From positions 1,720,001 through 1,784,000 of the forward strand of contig JANJXV010000049.1 in assembly GCA_024803745.1 (NCBI GenBank): a DNA stretch of 64,000 bases, read 5' to 3'. The notes beneath the pieces were generated by a model. That model was not told the origin of the DNA, did not search any database, and worked only from the letters and a program-made list of their open reading frames with translations. A program made the position numbers and the translations under genes. This DNA is from Megascapheus bottae. Taxonomy: Eukaryota > Chordata > Mammalia > Rodentia > Geomyidae. This document shows positions 13,327 to 28,325 of this stretch, piece after piece; position 1 is the stretch's first letter; every line of letters begins with the position of its first letter.

Positions 13327-14066
13327 GTCTAACCCTAACACTAAACCTAACCCTAAACCTTATCCTAACCCTAACCCTAACCCTTAACCTAACCCTAATA
13401 TTAAGCCTAACCCATAACCCTAAACCTTACCCTAACCCTAACTCTAACCCTAACCCTTACCCTTACTCAAACACTAACCCTAATTCTAACCCTAACCCTA
13501 ACCCTATCCCTAACCCTTACCCTAACCCTAACCCTAACCTTTCCTCTAACTCTAACCCTAACCTCAACCCTAACCTTAACCCTAACCCTAAACCTAACTC
13601 TTACCCTTAATCTAACCCAAACCCTAACCCTAACCCTTACCCTAACCCTAACCCTCAACTTTACCCTAACCCTAACCCTAATCCTAACGTCAACCTTAAC
13701 CCTAACCCTAAACCTAAACCTAACCCTAACCCTAAACCTTACCCTAACCCTAACCCTAATCCTAACCCTAAACCTACCCTAACCCTAACCTTAACCCTAA
13801 CCCTAACCCTAACCCTTACCCTTACCCTAACCCTAACCCTAAACCTAACCCTAACCCTTGCCCTTACCCTCATTCTAACCTTAACCCTAACCCTAACACT
13901 AACATTAACCTGAACTCTAACCCTTATCCTTACCCTAACCCTAACCCTAAAATTAACCCTAACCCTAACCCTAACCCTAACCCTAACCTGAACTCTAACC
14001 CTTATATTTACCCTAACCCTAAACCTAAACCTAACCCTAACCCTAAACCTAAACCTTACCCTTAGT
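13327..14066. repeat. 739-bp segment present only in copy 1 of duplication A
   Basis: Both copies share a run ending in CCTTAGTCTAACCCTAACAC. In copy 1 that run is near 13,320 and is followed by extra sequence with CTCAACTTTACCC at 13,654. The run then returns near 14,060 and continues into AAACCCAACACTAACC. In copy 2 it occurs once, near 24,998, and goes directly into AAACCCAACACTAACC. The offset changes from 11,674 to 10,935 bp. Because the flanking run is repeated in copy 1, exchange between the two runs would delete exactly this segment. A gain in copy 1 is also possible. Edges are approximate. Confidence 0.8.
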
Positions 14067-14512
14067 CTAACCCTAACACTAAACCTAACCCTAAACCTTA
14101 CCCTTACCCTAACCCTAACCCTAAACCCAACACTAACCTTAACCCTAACCCTTACCCTTACCCTAACCCTAACCCTAACCCTTACCCTTACCCTAACTTT
14201 AACCCTAACCTTAACCATAACCATAACACTAACCCTACCCCTTACACTAACCGTAACCCTAAACCTAACACGAAATCTAACCCTATCCCAAACCCTAACA
14301 TTTATCCTTACCCTAACCCTAACCCTAAACCTAACACTAACCCTTACCCTTACCCTAACGCTAAACCTAACCATTACCCTAATCCAAACCCTAACCCTAA
14401 CCCGTACCCTAACCCTAAGCCTAAACCTAACCCAAACCCTAACCCTATCCCTAACCCTACCCTAACCCTAACCCTAACCCTAACCCTAAACCTAACCCTA
14501 ATCCTACCCTTA

Positions 14513-14860
14513 TCCTAAACCTAACAATAACACTAACACCCTTACCCTGACCCCTACCCTAACCCTAACCCTAACCCTAACCCTTCCCCTAACCCTAACC
14601 CTAACCCTAACCCTAACCCTAACCCATACCCTTACTCAAACCCTAAACCTAACCCTAACCTTAATCCTAACCCTAACCCTAACCCATACCCTAACCCTAA
14701 CCCTAACCCTTACCCTTACCCTAACCCTAACCCTAACTCTATCCCTAAACCAGACCCTAACCCTAACCCTAATCATTACTCTAGCCCTAACCCTAAACCT
14801 AACCTCAACCTTAACCCTAACCCTAACCATCACCCTTACACTAACCCTTACCATAATCCC

Positions 14861-14894
<34 letters not shown>

Positions 14895-15387
14895 TCAAAC
14901 TTAACCCAAAGCCTGACCATAAAACTAACACTAACCCTTACCCTTACCCTAACGCTAACCCTAACCCTTACCCTAACCCAAACCCTAACCCTAACCCATA
15001 CCCTAAACCTAAGCCTAAACCTAACCTGAAACCTAACCCTATCCCTAACCCTACCCTAACCCTAACCCTAACCCTAAACCAAACCGTAATCCTACCCTTA
15101 TCCTAAACCTAACCCTAACACTAACACCCTAATCCTGACCCCTACCCTAACCCTAACCCTAACCCTAACCCTTACCCTAACCCTAACCCTAACCCTTACC
15201 CTTACTCGAACCCTAAACCTAACCCTAACCTTAATCCTAAACCTAACCCTAACCCATACCCTAACCCTCACCCTAACCCTTACCCTTACCCTAACCCTAA
15301 ACCTTACTCTAGCCCTAACCCTAAACCTAACCTCAATCTTAAACCTAACCCTAACCGTCACCCTTGCACTAACCCTTACATAATCCC

Positions 15388-15425
<38 letters not shown>

Positions 15426-15440
15426 CCTCAACCTTAACCC
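14513..15440. repeat. About 0.53-0.59 kb tandem repeat within duplication A, copy 1
   Basis: CTTATCCTAAACCTAAC followed by CCTGACCCCTACCC is found near 14,513 and again near 15,108, about 588 bp on. Near the right end the spacing falls to 527 bp (TAATCCC at 14,854 and 15,381), so the two units differ in internal length. The pair is copied in full in duplication A copy 2 near 25,445 and 26,034. Confidence 0.7.
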
Positions 15441-17356
15441 AAAGCCTAACCCTAACCCTTACCCTAATCCTTACCCTTACCCTAACCCTACCCCTAAAAC
15501 TAACCCTAACCCTAACCCTAACCCAGACCCTTACCCTTACCCTAACCCTAACACTAAACCTAACCCTAAACCTAACCCTAACCCTAACCCTAACCTTAAC
15601 CCTAACCCTAAACCTTGACCTTACCCTAACATTAACCCTAAAACTAACCCTAACCCCTAACCCTAACCCTTACTCTAACCCTAACCCTAACCTCAATCTT
15701 AACCCTAACTCTAACCCTTACCCTAACCCTAACCCTAACCCTAACCTTAACCCTAACCCTTACCCTTACCCTAACTCTAACCCTAACCCTAACCCTAACC
15801 CTTACCCTAACCCTTAACCTTACCCTAACCCTAACCGTAAAACTAACCTTAACCCTAACCCTAACCCTTACACTAAGCCTAACTCTAACTTTTACCCTTA
15901 CCCTAACCCTAACTTAAACATAACCCCAAACCTAAACCTAACCCTAACCCTAACCCTAACACTTACCCAAACATTAACCCTAACCCTAAAACTTACCCTT
16001 AACCTAACCCTAACCCTTATCCTAACCCTAACCCTAACCCTTAACCTAACCCTAATATTAACCCTAACCCATAACCCTAAACCTTACCCTAACCCTAACT
16101 TTAACCCTAACCCTTACCCTTACTCTAACACTAACCCTAATTCTAACCCTAACCCTAACCCTAACCCTAACCCTGACCCTAACCCTAAACCTAACCTTTC
16201 CTCTAATTCTAACCCTAACCTCAACCCTAACCCTAACCCTAACCCTAACCCTTACCCTTAATCTAACCCAAACCCTAACCCTAACCCTTACCCTAACCCT
16301 AACCCTCAACTTTACCCTAACCCTAACCCTAATCCTAACCTCAACCTTAACCCTAACCCTAAACCTAACCCTAATCCTAACCCTAAACCTACCCTAACCC
16401 TAACCTTAACCCTAACCCGAACCCTAACCCTTACCCTTACCCTAAACCTAACCCTAAACCTAACCCTAACCCTTGCCCTTACCCTCATTCTAACCTTAAC
16501 CCTAACCCTAACACTAACACTAACCTGAACTCTAACCCTTATCCTTACCCTAACCCTAACCCTAAAATTAACCCTAACCCTAACCCTAACCCTAACCCTA
16601 ACCCTAACCTGAACTCTAACCCTTCTATTTACCCTAACCCTAAACCTAAACCTAACCCTAAACCTAACCCTAACCCTTACTCTAACCCTAACCCTAACCT
16701 CAATCTTAAACCTAACCCTAACCCTTACGCGAACCCTAACCCTAACGCTAACCCTAACCCTAACCGTAATCCTAACCCTAACCCTTAAACTAACCCTAAT
16801 ATTAAGCCTAACCCATAACACTAAACCTTACCCTAACCCTAACCCTAACCCTAACCCTAACCCTAACCCTTAACCTAACCCTAATATTAAGCCTAACCCA
16901 TAACCCTAAACCTTACCCTAACCCTAACCCTAACCCTAACCCTAACCCTAACCCTAAACCTAACCCTAACCCTTGCCCTTACCCTCATTCTAACCTTAAC
17001 CCTTACCCTAACACTAACACTAACCTGAACTCTAACCCTTATCCTTACCCTAACCCTAACCCTAAAATTAACCCTAACCCTAACCCTAACCCTAAACCTA
17101 ACCCTAACCTGAACTCTAACCCTTATATTTACCCTAACCCTAAACCTAAACCTAACCCTAAACCTAACCCTAACCCTTACTCTAACCCTAACCCTAACCT
17201 CAATCTTAAACCTAACCCTAACCCTTACGCAAACCCTAACCCTAACGCTAACCTTAAACCTAACCCTTACCCTTATCCTAACGCTAACCCTAACCCTAAC
17301 CCTAACCCTTACCCTAACCCTTACCCTTACCCTAATCCTAACCCTAAAACTAACAT

Positions 17357-17396
<40 letters not shown>

Positions 17397-18531
17397 TCTT
17401 ACCGTTACCCTAACTTTAAACGTAACCCCAAACCTAAACCTAACCCTAACCCTAACCCTAACCCTTACCCAAACCATAACCCTAACACTAACCCTGACAT
17501 TTACAATTATCCTAACCCTAAACCTTATCCTAACCCTAACCCTAACCCTTAACCTAACCCTAATATTAAGCCTAACCCATAACCCTAAACCTTACCCTAA
17601 CCCTAACTCTAACCCTAACCCTTACCCTTACTCAAACACTAACCCTAATTCTAACCCTAACCCTAACCCTATCCCTAACCCTTACCCTAACCCTAACCCT
17701 AACCTTTCCTCTAACTCTAACCCTAACCTCAACCCTAACCTTAACCCTAACCCTAAACCTAACTCTTACCCTTAATCTAACCCAAACCCTAACCCTAACC
17801 CTTACCCTAACCCTAACCCTCAACTTTACCCTAACCCTAACCCTAATCCTAACCTCAACCTTAACCCTAATCCTAAACCTAAACCTAACCCTAACCCTAA
17901 ACCTTACCCTAACCCTAACCCTAATCCTAACCCTAAACCTACCCTAACCCTAACCTTAACCCTAACCCTAACACTAACCCTTACCCTTACCCTAACCCTA
18001 ACCCTAAACCTAACCCTAACCCTTGCCCTTACCCTCATGCTAACCTTAACCCTAACCCTAACACTAACACTAACCTGAACTCTAACCCTTATCCTTACCC
18101 TAACCCTAACCCTAAAATTAACCCTAACCCTAACCCTAACCCTAACCCTAACCTGAACTCTAACCCTTATATTTACCCTAACCCTAAACCTAAACCTAAC
18201 CCTAACCCTAAACCTAAACCTTACCCTTAGACTAACCCTAACCCTAAACTTAACCCTAAACCTTACCCTTACCCTAACGCTAAACCTAACCCAAACCCTA
18301 ACCTTAACCCTAACCCTTACCCTTACACTAACACTAACCCTATCCCTTACCCTTACCCTAACTCTAACCCTAACCTTAACCATAACCATAACCCTTACCC
18401 TACCCCTTACCCTAACCCTAACCATAAACCTAACCCGAACCCGAACCCTATCCCAAACCCTAACTCATATCCTTACTCTAACCCTAACCCTAAACCTAAC
18501 ACTAACCCTTACCCTTACCCTAACCCTAACC

Positions 18532-18720
18532 CTAACTCTTACCCTTACCCTAACCCTAATCCTAACTCTAACTCTAACCCTAACCCTAACCCTAACGCTT
18601 ACCCTAACCCTAACCCTAACCCTAACTCTTACCCTTACCCTAACCCTAATCCTAACTCTAACGCTAACCCTAACCCTAACCCTAACCCTTACCCTAATCC
18701 TAAACCTAACCCTTACTCAA
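18532..18720. repeat. 90-bp tandem repeat
   Basis: CTAACTCTTACCCTTACCC is at 18,532 and 18,622, a step of 90 bp or 15 hexamers, each followed by CTAATCCTAACTCTAAC. The pair is the seed of the larger 234-bp duplication found at the equivalent place in copy 2. Confidence 0.8.
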
Positions 18721-21700
18721 AACCTAACCCTAATCTCAATCTTAAACCTAACCCTAAACATAACCCTAACCCTTACCCTTACCCTAACCCTAACACTAAC
18801 CCTCACCCTTACACTAACCCTTACCCTCACACCAAACGTAACCCTTACCCTAACCCTAACCCTAACCCTAACCTCAAACTTAACCCAAAGCCTAACTCTT
18901 ACCCTTACCCTAACCCTTACCCTAACCCTAACCCTAAAACTAACCCTAACCCTAACCCTAACCCTAATCCTAACCCTTACACTAACCCTAATACTAACAC
19001 TTACCCTTACCCTTACCCTAACCCTAAACGTAACCCCAACCCTAAACCTAACACTAAACCTAACCCTAACCCTTACCCTAACCCTAACCCGAACCCGAAC
19101 CCTATCCCAAACCCTAACTCATATCCTTACCCTAACCCTAACCCTAAACCTAACACTAACCCTTACCCTTACACTAACCCTAACCCTAACTCTTACCATT
19201 ACCCTAACCCTTATCCTAACCCTAACACTAATCCTAACCCTTAACCTAACCCTAACATTAACCCTAACCCCTAACCCTAACCCTTACCCTAACCCTAACC
19301 CTAACCCTTACCCTTACTCTAACACTCACCCTAACTCCAACACTCACCCTAACCCTAACCCTTTCCCTAAACCTCACCCTAACCCTTCCTCTAACTATAA
19401 CCCTAACCTTAACCATAACCCTAACCCTAACCCTAACCCTAACCCTTACCCTTAATCTAACCCAAACCCTAACCCTAAGCCATACCCTAATCCTAACCCT
19501 AACCTTTACCCTAACCCTAACCCTAATCCTAACCACAACCTTAACCCTAACCCTAAACCTAACCCTAACCCTAACCCTTACCCTTACCCTAACACTAAGC
19601 CTAACCCTAACCCTAACCCTAACCGTAACCATAACCTTAACTCTGACATTTATCCTTACCCTAATCCTAACCCTAAACCTAACCCTCACCGGAAACCTAA
19701 CCCTAACCCTAACCCTAACCCTAACCCTAACCCTTACCCTAACCCTAACCGTTACCCCAACCCTAACCCTAACCCTAACCTTAACCTTAACCCTAACCCC
19801 AACCCTAAACCGAACCCTTACCCTAACCCTAACCCTAAACCTAACTCACCCTAACCCTAACCCTAACCCTAACCTCTAACCCTAATCCTAACCCTAACCC
19901 TTAGCCATACCATAAACCTAACCCTAACCATAGCCCTAACCCTAACCCTAATCCTTACCCTAACTCTAACCATAACCCTAACGCTTACCCTTACCCTAAT
20001 CCTAACCATAACCTTAACCCCAACCCTAAACCTAAAACTAACCCTAACCTTACCCAAACCCTTACCCTAACCCTTACCCTAACCCTAAGCCTAACCCATA
20101 ACCCTAACCCTAAACCTAACTCTAACCCTTACCATAAACCTAACCCTAACCAAATCCTTGCCATAACCCTAACCCTAACACTTATGCTAACCCTAACCCT
20201 AACCCTAACCTTAACCCTAACCCTAACCCTAACCCTTACCCTAACCCTAACCCTAACCCTAAACCTAACCCTCACCCTAACACTAACCCTAACCCTAACC
20301 TCTAACCCTAACCCTAAACCTAACCCTAATCATACCCTTATCCTAAACCTAACCCTAACACTAACACTTACCCTTACCCTAACCCCTACCCTAACCCTAA
20401 CCTTAACACTAACCCTTACCCTAACCCTAACCCTAAACCTTACCCATACCCTAACCCTAACCCTAACTCTAACCCAAACCCTAACCCGAACCCTAAACTT
20501 TACCCTAACACTTCTTCTACCCCTAACCCTAACCTCAACCTTAACCCCAACCCTAACCATAACCCTAACCCTTACCCTAAGTCTAACCCTAACATTAACC
20601 CTAACCCTTACCCTAACCCTAACCCTAACCCTAACCCTTACTCTTAACCTTAACGTAACCCTAACCCTAAACCTAACCCTTACCCTTACCCTAACCCTAA
20701 ACCTAACCTTAATCCTACCCCTAACCCTAATCCTAAACCTAAACCTAACCCTAACCCTAACCCTAACCCTAAACCTAACCCTTAACCTTACCCTAAACCT
20801 AACACTAAAAATAAGCCTAACCCTAACCCTAATCTGAACCATAACCCTAACCCTTACCCTTACCCTTACCCTCACCCTAACCCTAACCCTATCCTGAACC
20901 GTAACCCTAACCCTAACCCTAACCCTTACCCTTACCATAACCCTAACCCTAACCTCGAACTTAACCCTAACCTTAATGCTAACCCTAACCCTAACCCTTA
21001 CCCTTACTGTAACACTAAGCCTAACCCTAAACATAACCCTAAACCTAACCCTTACCCTAACCCTGACTCTAATCCTAGCCCTAAACCTAAACCTAACCCT
21101 AACCCTAAATTCAACCTTAACCCTAACCCTAACCCTAACCCTAACCCTTACCCTTACCCTAACACTAAGCCTAACCCTAACCCTAAGCCTAACCCTAACC
21201 CTTACCCTAACCCTAACTCTAATCCTAACCCTAAACCTAACCCTAACCCTAACCTTAACCCTAGCCCTAACCCTAACCCTAACCTAACCCTTACCCTTAC
21301 CCTAACCCTAATCCTAACCTTAACCTCAACCCTAATCTGAACCATAACCCTAACCCTTACCCTTACCCTTACCCTTACCCTAACCCTAACCCTATCCTTA
21401 ACCGTAACCCTAACCCTAACCCTAACCCTTACCCTTACCATAACCCTAACCCTAACCTCGAACTTAACCCTAACCTTAACGCTAACCCTTACCCTAACCC
21501 TAACCCTAACCCTAAGCCTTACCCTAACCCTAAGCCTAAACCTATCTTGAACCCTAACCCTATCCCTAACCCTACCCTAAACCTAACCCTAACCATAACG
21601 CTAACCCTTACCCTTAGCCTAAACCTAACCCTAACCCTTACCCTAACCCTAACCCTAAGGCTAACCCTAACCCTAAACATAACTCTAACCCTTACCATAA

Positions 21701-23829
21701 CCCTAACCATAACCTAACCCTAAACTTAACCCTAACCCTAAACCTAACCTTAACATTAACCCTAACCCGAACCTTTGCCCTTACCCTAACCCTAACCCTA
21801 AACCTAACACTAACCTAACCCTCACCCTTACCCTCACCCTAACCCTAACCCTAAACCTAACCCTCACCCTAACCCTAACCCTAACCCTAACCCTAAACCT
21901 AACCCTAATCCTACCCTTATCCTAAACCTAACCCTAACACTAACACTTACCCTTACCCTGACCCCTACCCTAACCCTAACCCTAACCCTAACCCTTACCC
22001 TAACACTAAACCTAAACATAACCTTAATCCTAACCCTAACCCTAACCCATACCCTAACCCTAACCCTAACCCTAAACCTTACTTTACCCTAACCGTAACC
22101 CTTACTCTAAACCTAACCCTCACGCTAACCTCAACCTTAACCCTAACCCTAACCCTAACCCTAACCCTTACCCTAACACTAAACCTAAACATAACTTTAA
22201 TCCTAACCCTAACCCTAACCCATACCCTAACCCTAACCCTAACCCTAACCCTAAACCTTACCCTTACCCTAACCGTAACCCTTATTCTAAACCTAACCCT
22301 AACCCTAACCTCAACCTTAACCCTAACCCTAACCCTAACCCTAAATCTAACCCTAACCCTAACCCTTACCCTAACCCTAATTCTAACCCTAACTGTAACC
22401 CTTACCCTAACCCTAACCCCAATCCTAACCCTAACCCTTACCCTTACCCTCACCCTAACCTTAACCTTAATTCTAACCCCAACCCTAACCTTAACTCTAA
22501 CAATTATCCTTACCCTAACCCTAACCCTAAACCAAACCTAAACCTAACCCTTACCCTTACCTAAGCCTAAACCTAACCCAAACCATTTCCCTTACCCTAA
22601 GCCTAACCCTAACCCTAACCTTAACCCTAGCCCTTACCCTTACAATATCCCTAATCCTAATCGTAACCCTAACACTTACCCTAAACCTAACCCTAACCCT
22701 TACTCTAACCATAACCCTAACCCTAAACCTAACACTTACCCTAACCCTACCCTAACCCTTATCCTTACCCTAACCCTAATCCTAAACTTAACCCCAAACT
22801 GAAACCTAACCCTAACCCTAACCCTTACCCTAACCCTAACCCTAACCAGAACCCTAACCCTAACACTTATCCTTCCCCTAACCCTTACGCTTATCCTAAC
22901 CCTAACCCTAACCCTAAACTTAACCCTTCACCTAACCCTACAACTAACCCTAACCCCGAACCCTAACACTTACCCTAACCCTAATCCAAACCCTAAGCCT
23001 AACCCTAACCCTAAAACACACCCTAAACCTAACCCTAACCTTAACTTTAACCCTAAACCTTACACTAACCCTTACACTTACCCTAACCCTAACCCTAAAA
23101 CTAACCCTAACCCTACCCCTAACTCTTACCCTTACCCTAACCCTAACACCTAAACCTAACCCTAACCCTAACCCTTAACCTAACCCTAACCGTAACCCTT
23201 ATCGTAACCCTAAACCTAACCCTAACCCTTACCCTAACCCTAACCCTAACCCTTAGCCTTACCCTAACCCTAATCCTAACTCTAACGCTAACCCTAACCC
23301 TAACCCTTACCCTAACCATAACCCTTACTCAAAACCTAACCCTAACCTCACTCTTAACCCTAAAACTAACCCTAACCCTTACCCTTACCCAAACCCTAAC
23401 CCTAACCCTCACCCTTACCCTAACCCTTACTCTAACCCCAACCCTAACCCTTACCCTAACCCTAACCCTAACCCTAACCCTAACCTCAGCCTTAACCCAA
23501 AGCCTAATCAAAACCCTTACCCTAACCCTTACCCTTACCCTAACCCTAACCCTAAAACTAAACCTAACCCTAACCCTAATGCTTACACTAACCCTAACTC
23601 TAACACTTAACTTTACCCTAACCCTAACCCTAAACGTAACCCCAACCCTAAACCTCATCCTAACCCTAACCCTACCCCTAACACTTACCCTAACCCTAAC
23701 CCTAACCCTAACTCTAACCCTAACACTTACCCTTACCCTAACCCTAACCCTTATCCTAACCCTAACCCTAACCCTAACACTTAACATAACAATAACATTA
23801 ACCCTAACCCCTAACCCTAACCCTTACCC

Positions 23830-24350
23830 AAACCCTAACCCTAACCCTAACCCTTACCCTAACCCTAACCCTCAACTTTACCCTAACCCTAACCCTAATC
23901 CTAACCTCAACCTTAACCCTAACCCTAAACCTAAACCTAACCCTAACCCTAAACCTTACCCTAACCCTAACCCTAATCCTAACCCTAAACCTACCCTAAC
24001 CCTAACCTTAACCCTAACCCTAACCCTAACCCTTACCCTTACCCTAACCCTAAACCTAACCCTAACCCTTGCCCTTACCCTCATTCTAACCTTAACCCTA
24101 ACCCTAACACTAACACTAACCTGAACTCTAACCCTTATCCTTACCCTAACCCTAACCCTAAAATTAACCCTAACCCTAACCCTAACCATAACCCTAACCT
24201 GAACTCTAACCCTTATATTTACCCTAACCCTAAACCTAAACCTAACCCTAACCCAAAACCTAAACCTTACCCTTAGACTAACCCTAACACTAAACTTAAC
24301 CCTAAACCTTACCCTTACCCTAACGCTAAACCTAACCCTAACCCTAACCT
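23830..24350. repeat. Junction between the two copies of duplication A
   Basis: Just after copy 1 ends, the sequence matches 17.78-18.14 kb instead (CTCAACTTTA at 23,871 against 17,819, offset 6,052 bp). Between about 24,170 and 24,350 it changes to match 12.5-12.8 kb at an offset of 11,674 bp. The change is clear at 24,330-24,360, where TAACATTAACCC agrees with 12.68 kb and not with 18.31 kb. So a piece of about 0.35-0.5 kb of a third origin sits between the copies. A simple head-to-tail duplication would not leave it; at least two exchange events are needed. Confidence 0.75.
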
Positions 24351-25795
24351 TAACATTAACCCTTACCCTTACACTAACACTAACCCTAACCCTTACCCTT
24401 ACCCTAACTCTAACCCTAACCTTAACCATAACCATAACCCTTCCCCTTCCCCTTACCCTAACCCTAACCATAAACCTAACCCGAACCCGAACCCTATCCC
24501 AAACCCTAACTCATATCCTTACTCTAACCCTAGCCCTAAACCTAACACTAACCCTTACCCTTACCCTAACCCTAACCCTAACTCTTACCCTTACCCTAAC
24601 CCTAAACCTAACCCTAACCCTTGCCCTTACCCCAACCATAAACCTAAACCTAAACTTAAATCTAACCGAAACCCTAACCCTAAATTTAACCCTTTCCCTA
24701 ACCGTAACCCTAACCCTAACCCTAACCCTAACCCTTAACCTTAACCTTACCATAACCCTAAACCTAACCCTAACCCTTGCCCTTACCCTCACTCTAACCT
24801 TAACCCTAACCCTAACCCTAACACTAACCTGATCTCTAACGCTTATACTTACCCTAACCCTAACCCTAAACCTTACCCTAACCCTAACCCTTACCCTTAC
24901 CCTAACCTAACCCTAACCCTAACCCTAACCTGAACTCTAACCCTTATCCTTACCCTAACTCTAAACCTAACCCTAACCCTAAACCTAAACCTTACCCTTA
25001 GTCTAACCCTAACACTAAACCTAACCCTAAACCTTACCCTTACCCTAACCCTAACCCTAAACCCAACACTAACCTTAACCCTAACCCGTACCCTTACCCT
25101 AACCCTAACCCTAACCCTTACCTTACCCTAACTTTAACCCTAACCTTAACCATAACCATAACACTAACCCTACCCCTTACCCTAACCGTAACCCTAAACC
25201 TAACACGAAATCTAACCCTATCCCAAACCCTAACCTTTATCCTTACCCTAACCCTAACCCTAAACCTAACACTAACCCTTACCCTTACCCTAACGCTAAA
25301 CCTAACCATTACCCTAATCCAAACCCTAACCCTAACCCGTACCCTAACCCTAAGCCTAAACCTAACCCAAACCCTAACCCTATCCCTAACCCTACCCTAA
25401 CCCTAACCCTAACCCTAACCCTAAACCTAACCCTAATCCTACCCTTATCCTAAACCTAACAATAACACTAACACCCTTACCCTGACCCCTACCCTAACTC
25501 TAACCCTAACCCTAACCCTTCCCCTAACCCTAACCCTAACCCTAACCCTAACCCTAACCCATACCCTTACTCAAACCCTAAACCTAACCCTAACCTTAAT
25601 CCTAACCCTAACCCTAACCCATACCCTAACCCTAACCCTAACCCTTACCCTTACCCTAACCCTAACCCTAACTCTATCCCTAAACCAGACCCTAACCCTA
25701 ACCCTAATCATTACTCTAGCCCTAACCCTAAACCTAACCTCAACCTTAACCCTAACCCTAACCATCACCCTTACACTAACCCTTACCATAATCCC

Positions 25796-25829
<34 letters not shown>

Positions 25830-26322
25830 TCAAACTTAACCCAAAGCCTGACCCTAAAACTAACACTAACCCTTACCCTTACCCTAACGCTAACCCTAAC
25901 CCTTACCCTAACCCAAACCCTAACCCTAACCCATACCCTAAACCTAAGCCTAAACCTAACCTGAAACCTAACCCTATCCCTAACCCTACCCTAACCCTAA
26001 CCCTAACCCTAAACCAAACCGTAATCCTACCCTTATCCTAAACCTAACCCTAACACTAACACCCTAATCCTGACCCCTACCCTAACCCTAACCCTAACCC
26101 TAACCCTTACCCTAACCCTAACCCTAACCCTTACCCTTACTCGAACCCTAAACCTAACCCTAACCTTAATCCTAAACCTAACCCTAACCCATACCCTAAC
26201 CCTCACCCTAACCCTTACCCTTACCCTAACCCTAAACCTTACTCTAGCCCTAACCCTAAACCTAACCTCAATCTTAAACCTAACCCTAACCGTCACCCTT
26301 GCACTAACCCTTACATAATCCC

Positions 26323-26360
<38 letters not shown>

Positions 26361-28285
26361 CCTCAACCTTAACCCAAAGCCTAACCCTAACCCTTACCCT
26401 AACCCTTACCCTTACCCTAACCCTACCCCTAAAACTAACCCTAACCCTAACCCTAACCCTGACCCTTACCCTTACCCTAACCCTAACACTAAACCTAACC
26501 CTAAACCTAACCCTAACCCTAACCCTAACCTTAACCCTAACCCTAAACCTTGACCTTACCCTAACATTAACCCTAAAACTAACCCTAACCCCTAACCCTA
26601 ACCCTTACTCTAACCCTAACCCTAACCTCAATCTTAACCCTAACTCTAACCCTTACCCTAACCCTAACCCTAACCCTAACCTTAACCCTAACCCTTACCC
26701 TTACCCTAACTCTAACCCTAACCCTAACCCTAACCCTTACCCTAACCCTTAACCTTACCCTAACCCTAACCGTAAAACTAACCTTAACCCTAACCCTAAC
26801 CCTTACACTAAGCCTAACTCTAACTTTTACCCTTACCCTAACCCTAACTTAAACATAACCCCAAACCTAAACCTAACCCTAACCCTAACCCTAACACTTA
26901 CCCAAACATTAACCCTAACCCTAAAACTTACCCTTAACCTAACCCTAACCCTTATCCTAACCCTAAACCTAACCCTTAACCTAACCCTAATATTAACCCT
27001 AACCCATAACCCTAAACCTTACCCTAACCCTAACTTTAACCCTAACCCTTACCCTTACTCTAACACTAACCCTAATTCTAACCCTAACCCTAACCCTAAC
27101 CCTAACCCTGACCCTAACCCTAAACCTAACCTTTCCTCTAATTCTAACCCTAACCTCAACCCTAACCCTAACCCTAACCCTAACCCTTACCCTTAATCTA
27201 ACCCAAACCCTAACCCTAACCCTTACCCTAACCCTAACCCTCAACTTTACCCTAACCCTAACCCTAATCCTAACCTCAACCTTAACCCTAACCCTAAACC
27301 TAACCCTAATCCTAACCCTAAACCTACCCTAACCCTAACCTTAACCCTAACCCGAACCCTAACCCTTACCCTTACCCTAAACCTAACCCTAAACCTAACC
27401 CTAACCCTTGCCCTTACCCTCATTCTAACCTTAACCCTAACCCTAACACTAACACTAACCTGAACTCTAACCCTTATCCTTACCCTAACCCTAACCCTAA
27501 AATTAACCCTAACCCTAACCCTAACCCTAACCCTAACCCTAACCTGAACTCTAACCCTTCTATTTACCCTAACCCTAAACCTAAACCTAACCCTAAACCT
27601 AACCCTAACCCTTACTCTAACCCTAACCCTAACCTCAATCTTAAACCTAACCCTAACCCTTACGCGAACCCTAACCCTAACGCTAACCCTAACCCTAACC
27701 GTAATCCTAACCCTAACCCTTAACCTAACCCTAATATTAAGCCTAACCCATAACACTAAACCTTACCCTAACCCTAACCCTAACCCTAACCCTAACCCTA
27801 ACCCTTAACCTAACCCTAATATTAAGCCTAACCCATAACCCTAAACCTTACCCTAACACTAACCCTAACCCTAACCCTAACCCTAAACCTAACCCTAACC
27901 CTTGCCCTTACCCTCATTCTAACCTTAACCCTTACCCTAACACTAACACTAACCTGAACTCTAACCCTTATCCTTACCCTAACCCTAACCCTAAAATTAA
28001 CCCTAACCCTAACCCTAACCCTAAACCTAACCCTAACCTGAACTCTAACCCTTATATTTACCCTAACCCTAAACCTAAACCTAACCCTAAACCTAACCCT
28101 AACCCTTACTCTAACCCTAACCCTAACCTCAATCTTAAACCTAACCCTAACCCTTACGCAAACCCTAACCCTAACGCTAACTTTAAACCTAACCCTTACC
28201 CTTATCCTAACGCTAACCCTAACCCTAACCCTAACCCTTACCCTAACCCTTACCCTTACCCTAATCCTAACCCTAAAACTAACAT

Positions 28286-28325
<40 letters not shown>

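Larger units (their letters stand above)
12500..23829. repeat. Large duplication A, copy 1 (about 11 kb)
   Basis: The order of variant hexamers here is repeated in copy 2 at about 24,190-34,981. The offset is 11,674 bp for about 12.5-13.3 kb, 10,935 for about 14.07-16.8 kb, 10,929 for about 17.6-18.5 kb, 11,163 then 11,157 for about 19.2-21.6 kb, and 11,152 for about 21.8-23.83 kb. The offset steps mark insertions or deletions of 739, 6, 234, 6 and 5 bp. Rare markers agree, for example CTTCTTCTACCCC at 20,511 and 31,668, and CAATATCCC at 22,643 and 33,795. Substitutions between the copies are few where I compared them. The right edge is sharp: agreement ends at 23,829 with 34,981. There are no genes in it. 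Confidence 0.9.

Noticed and set aside
20184..20837. Leucine-threonine-rich open frame as a membrane protein
   Set aside because: Thr-Leu is simply ACCCTA read in one frame. The opposite strand is open as Val-Arg over the same bases.
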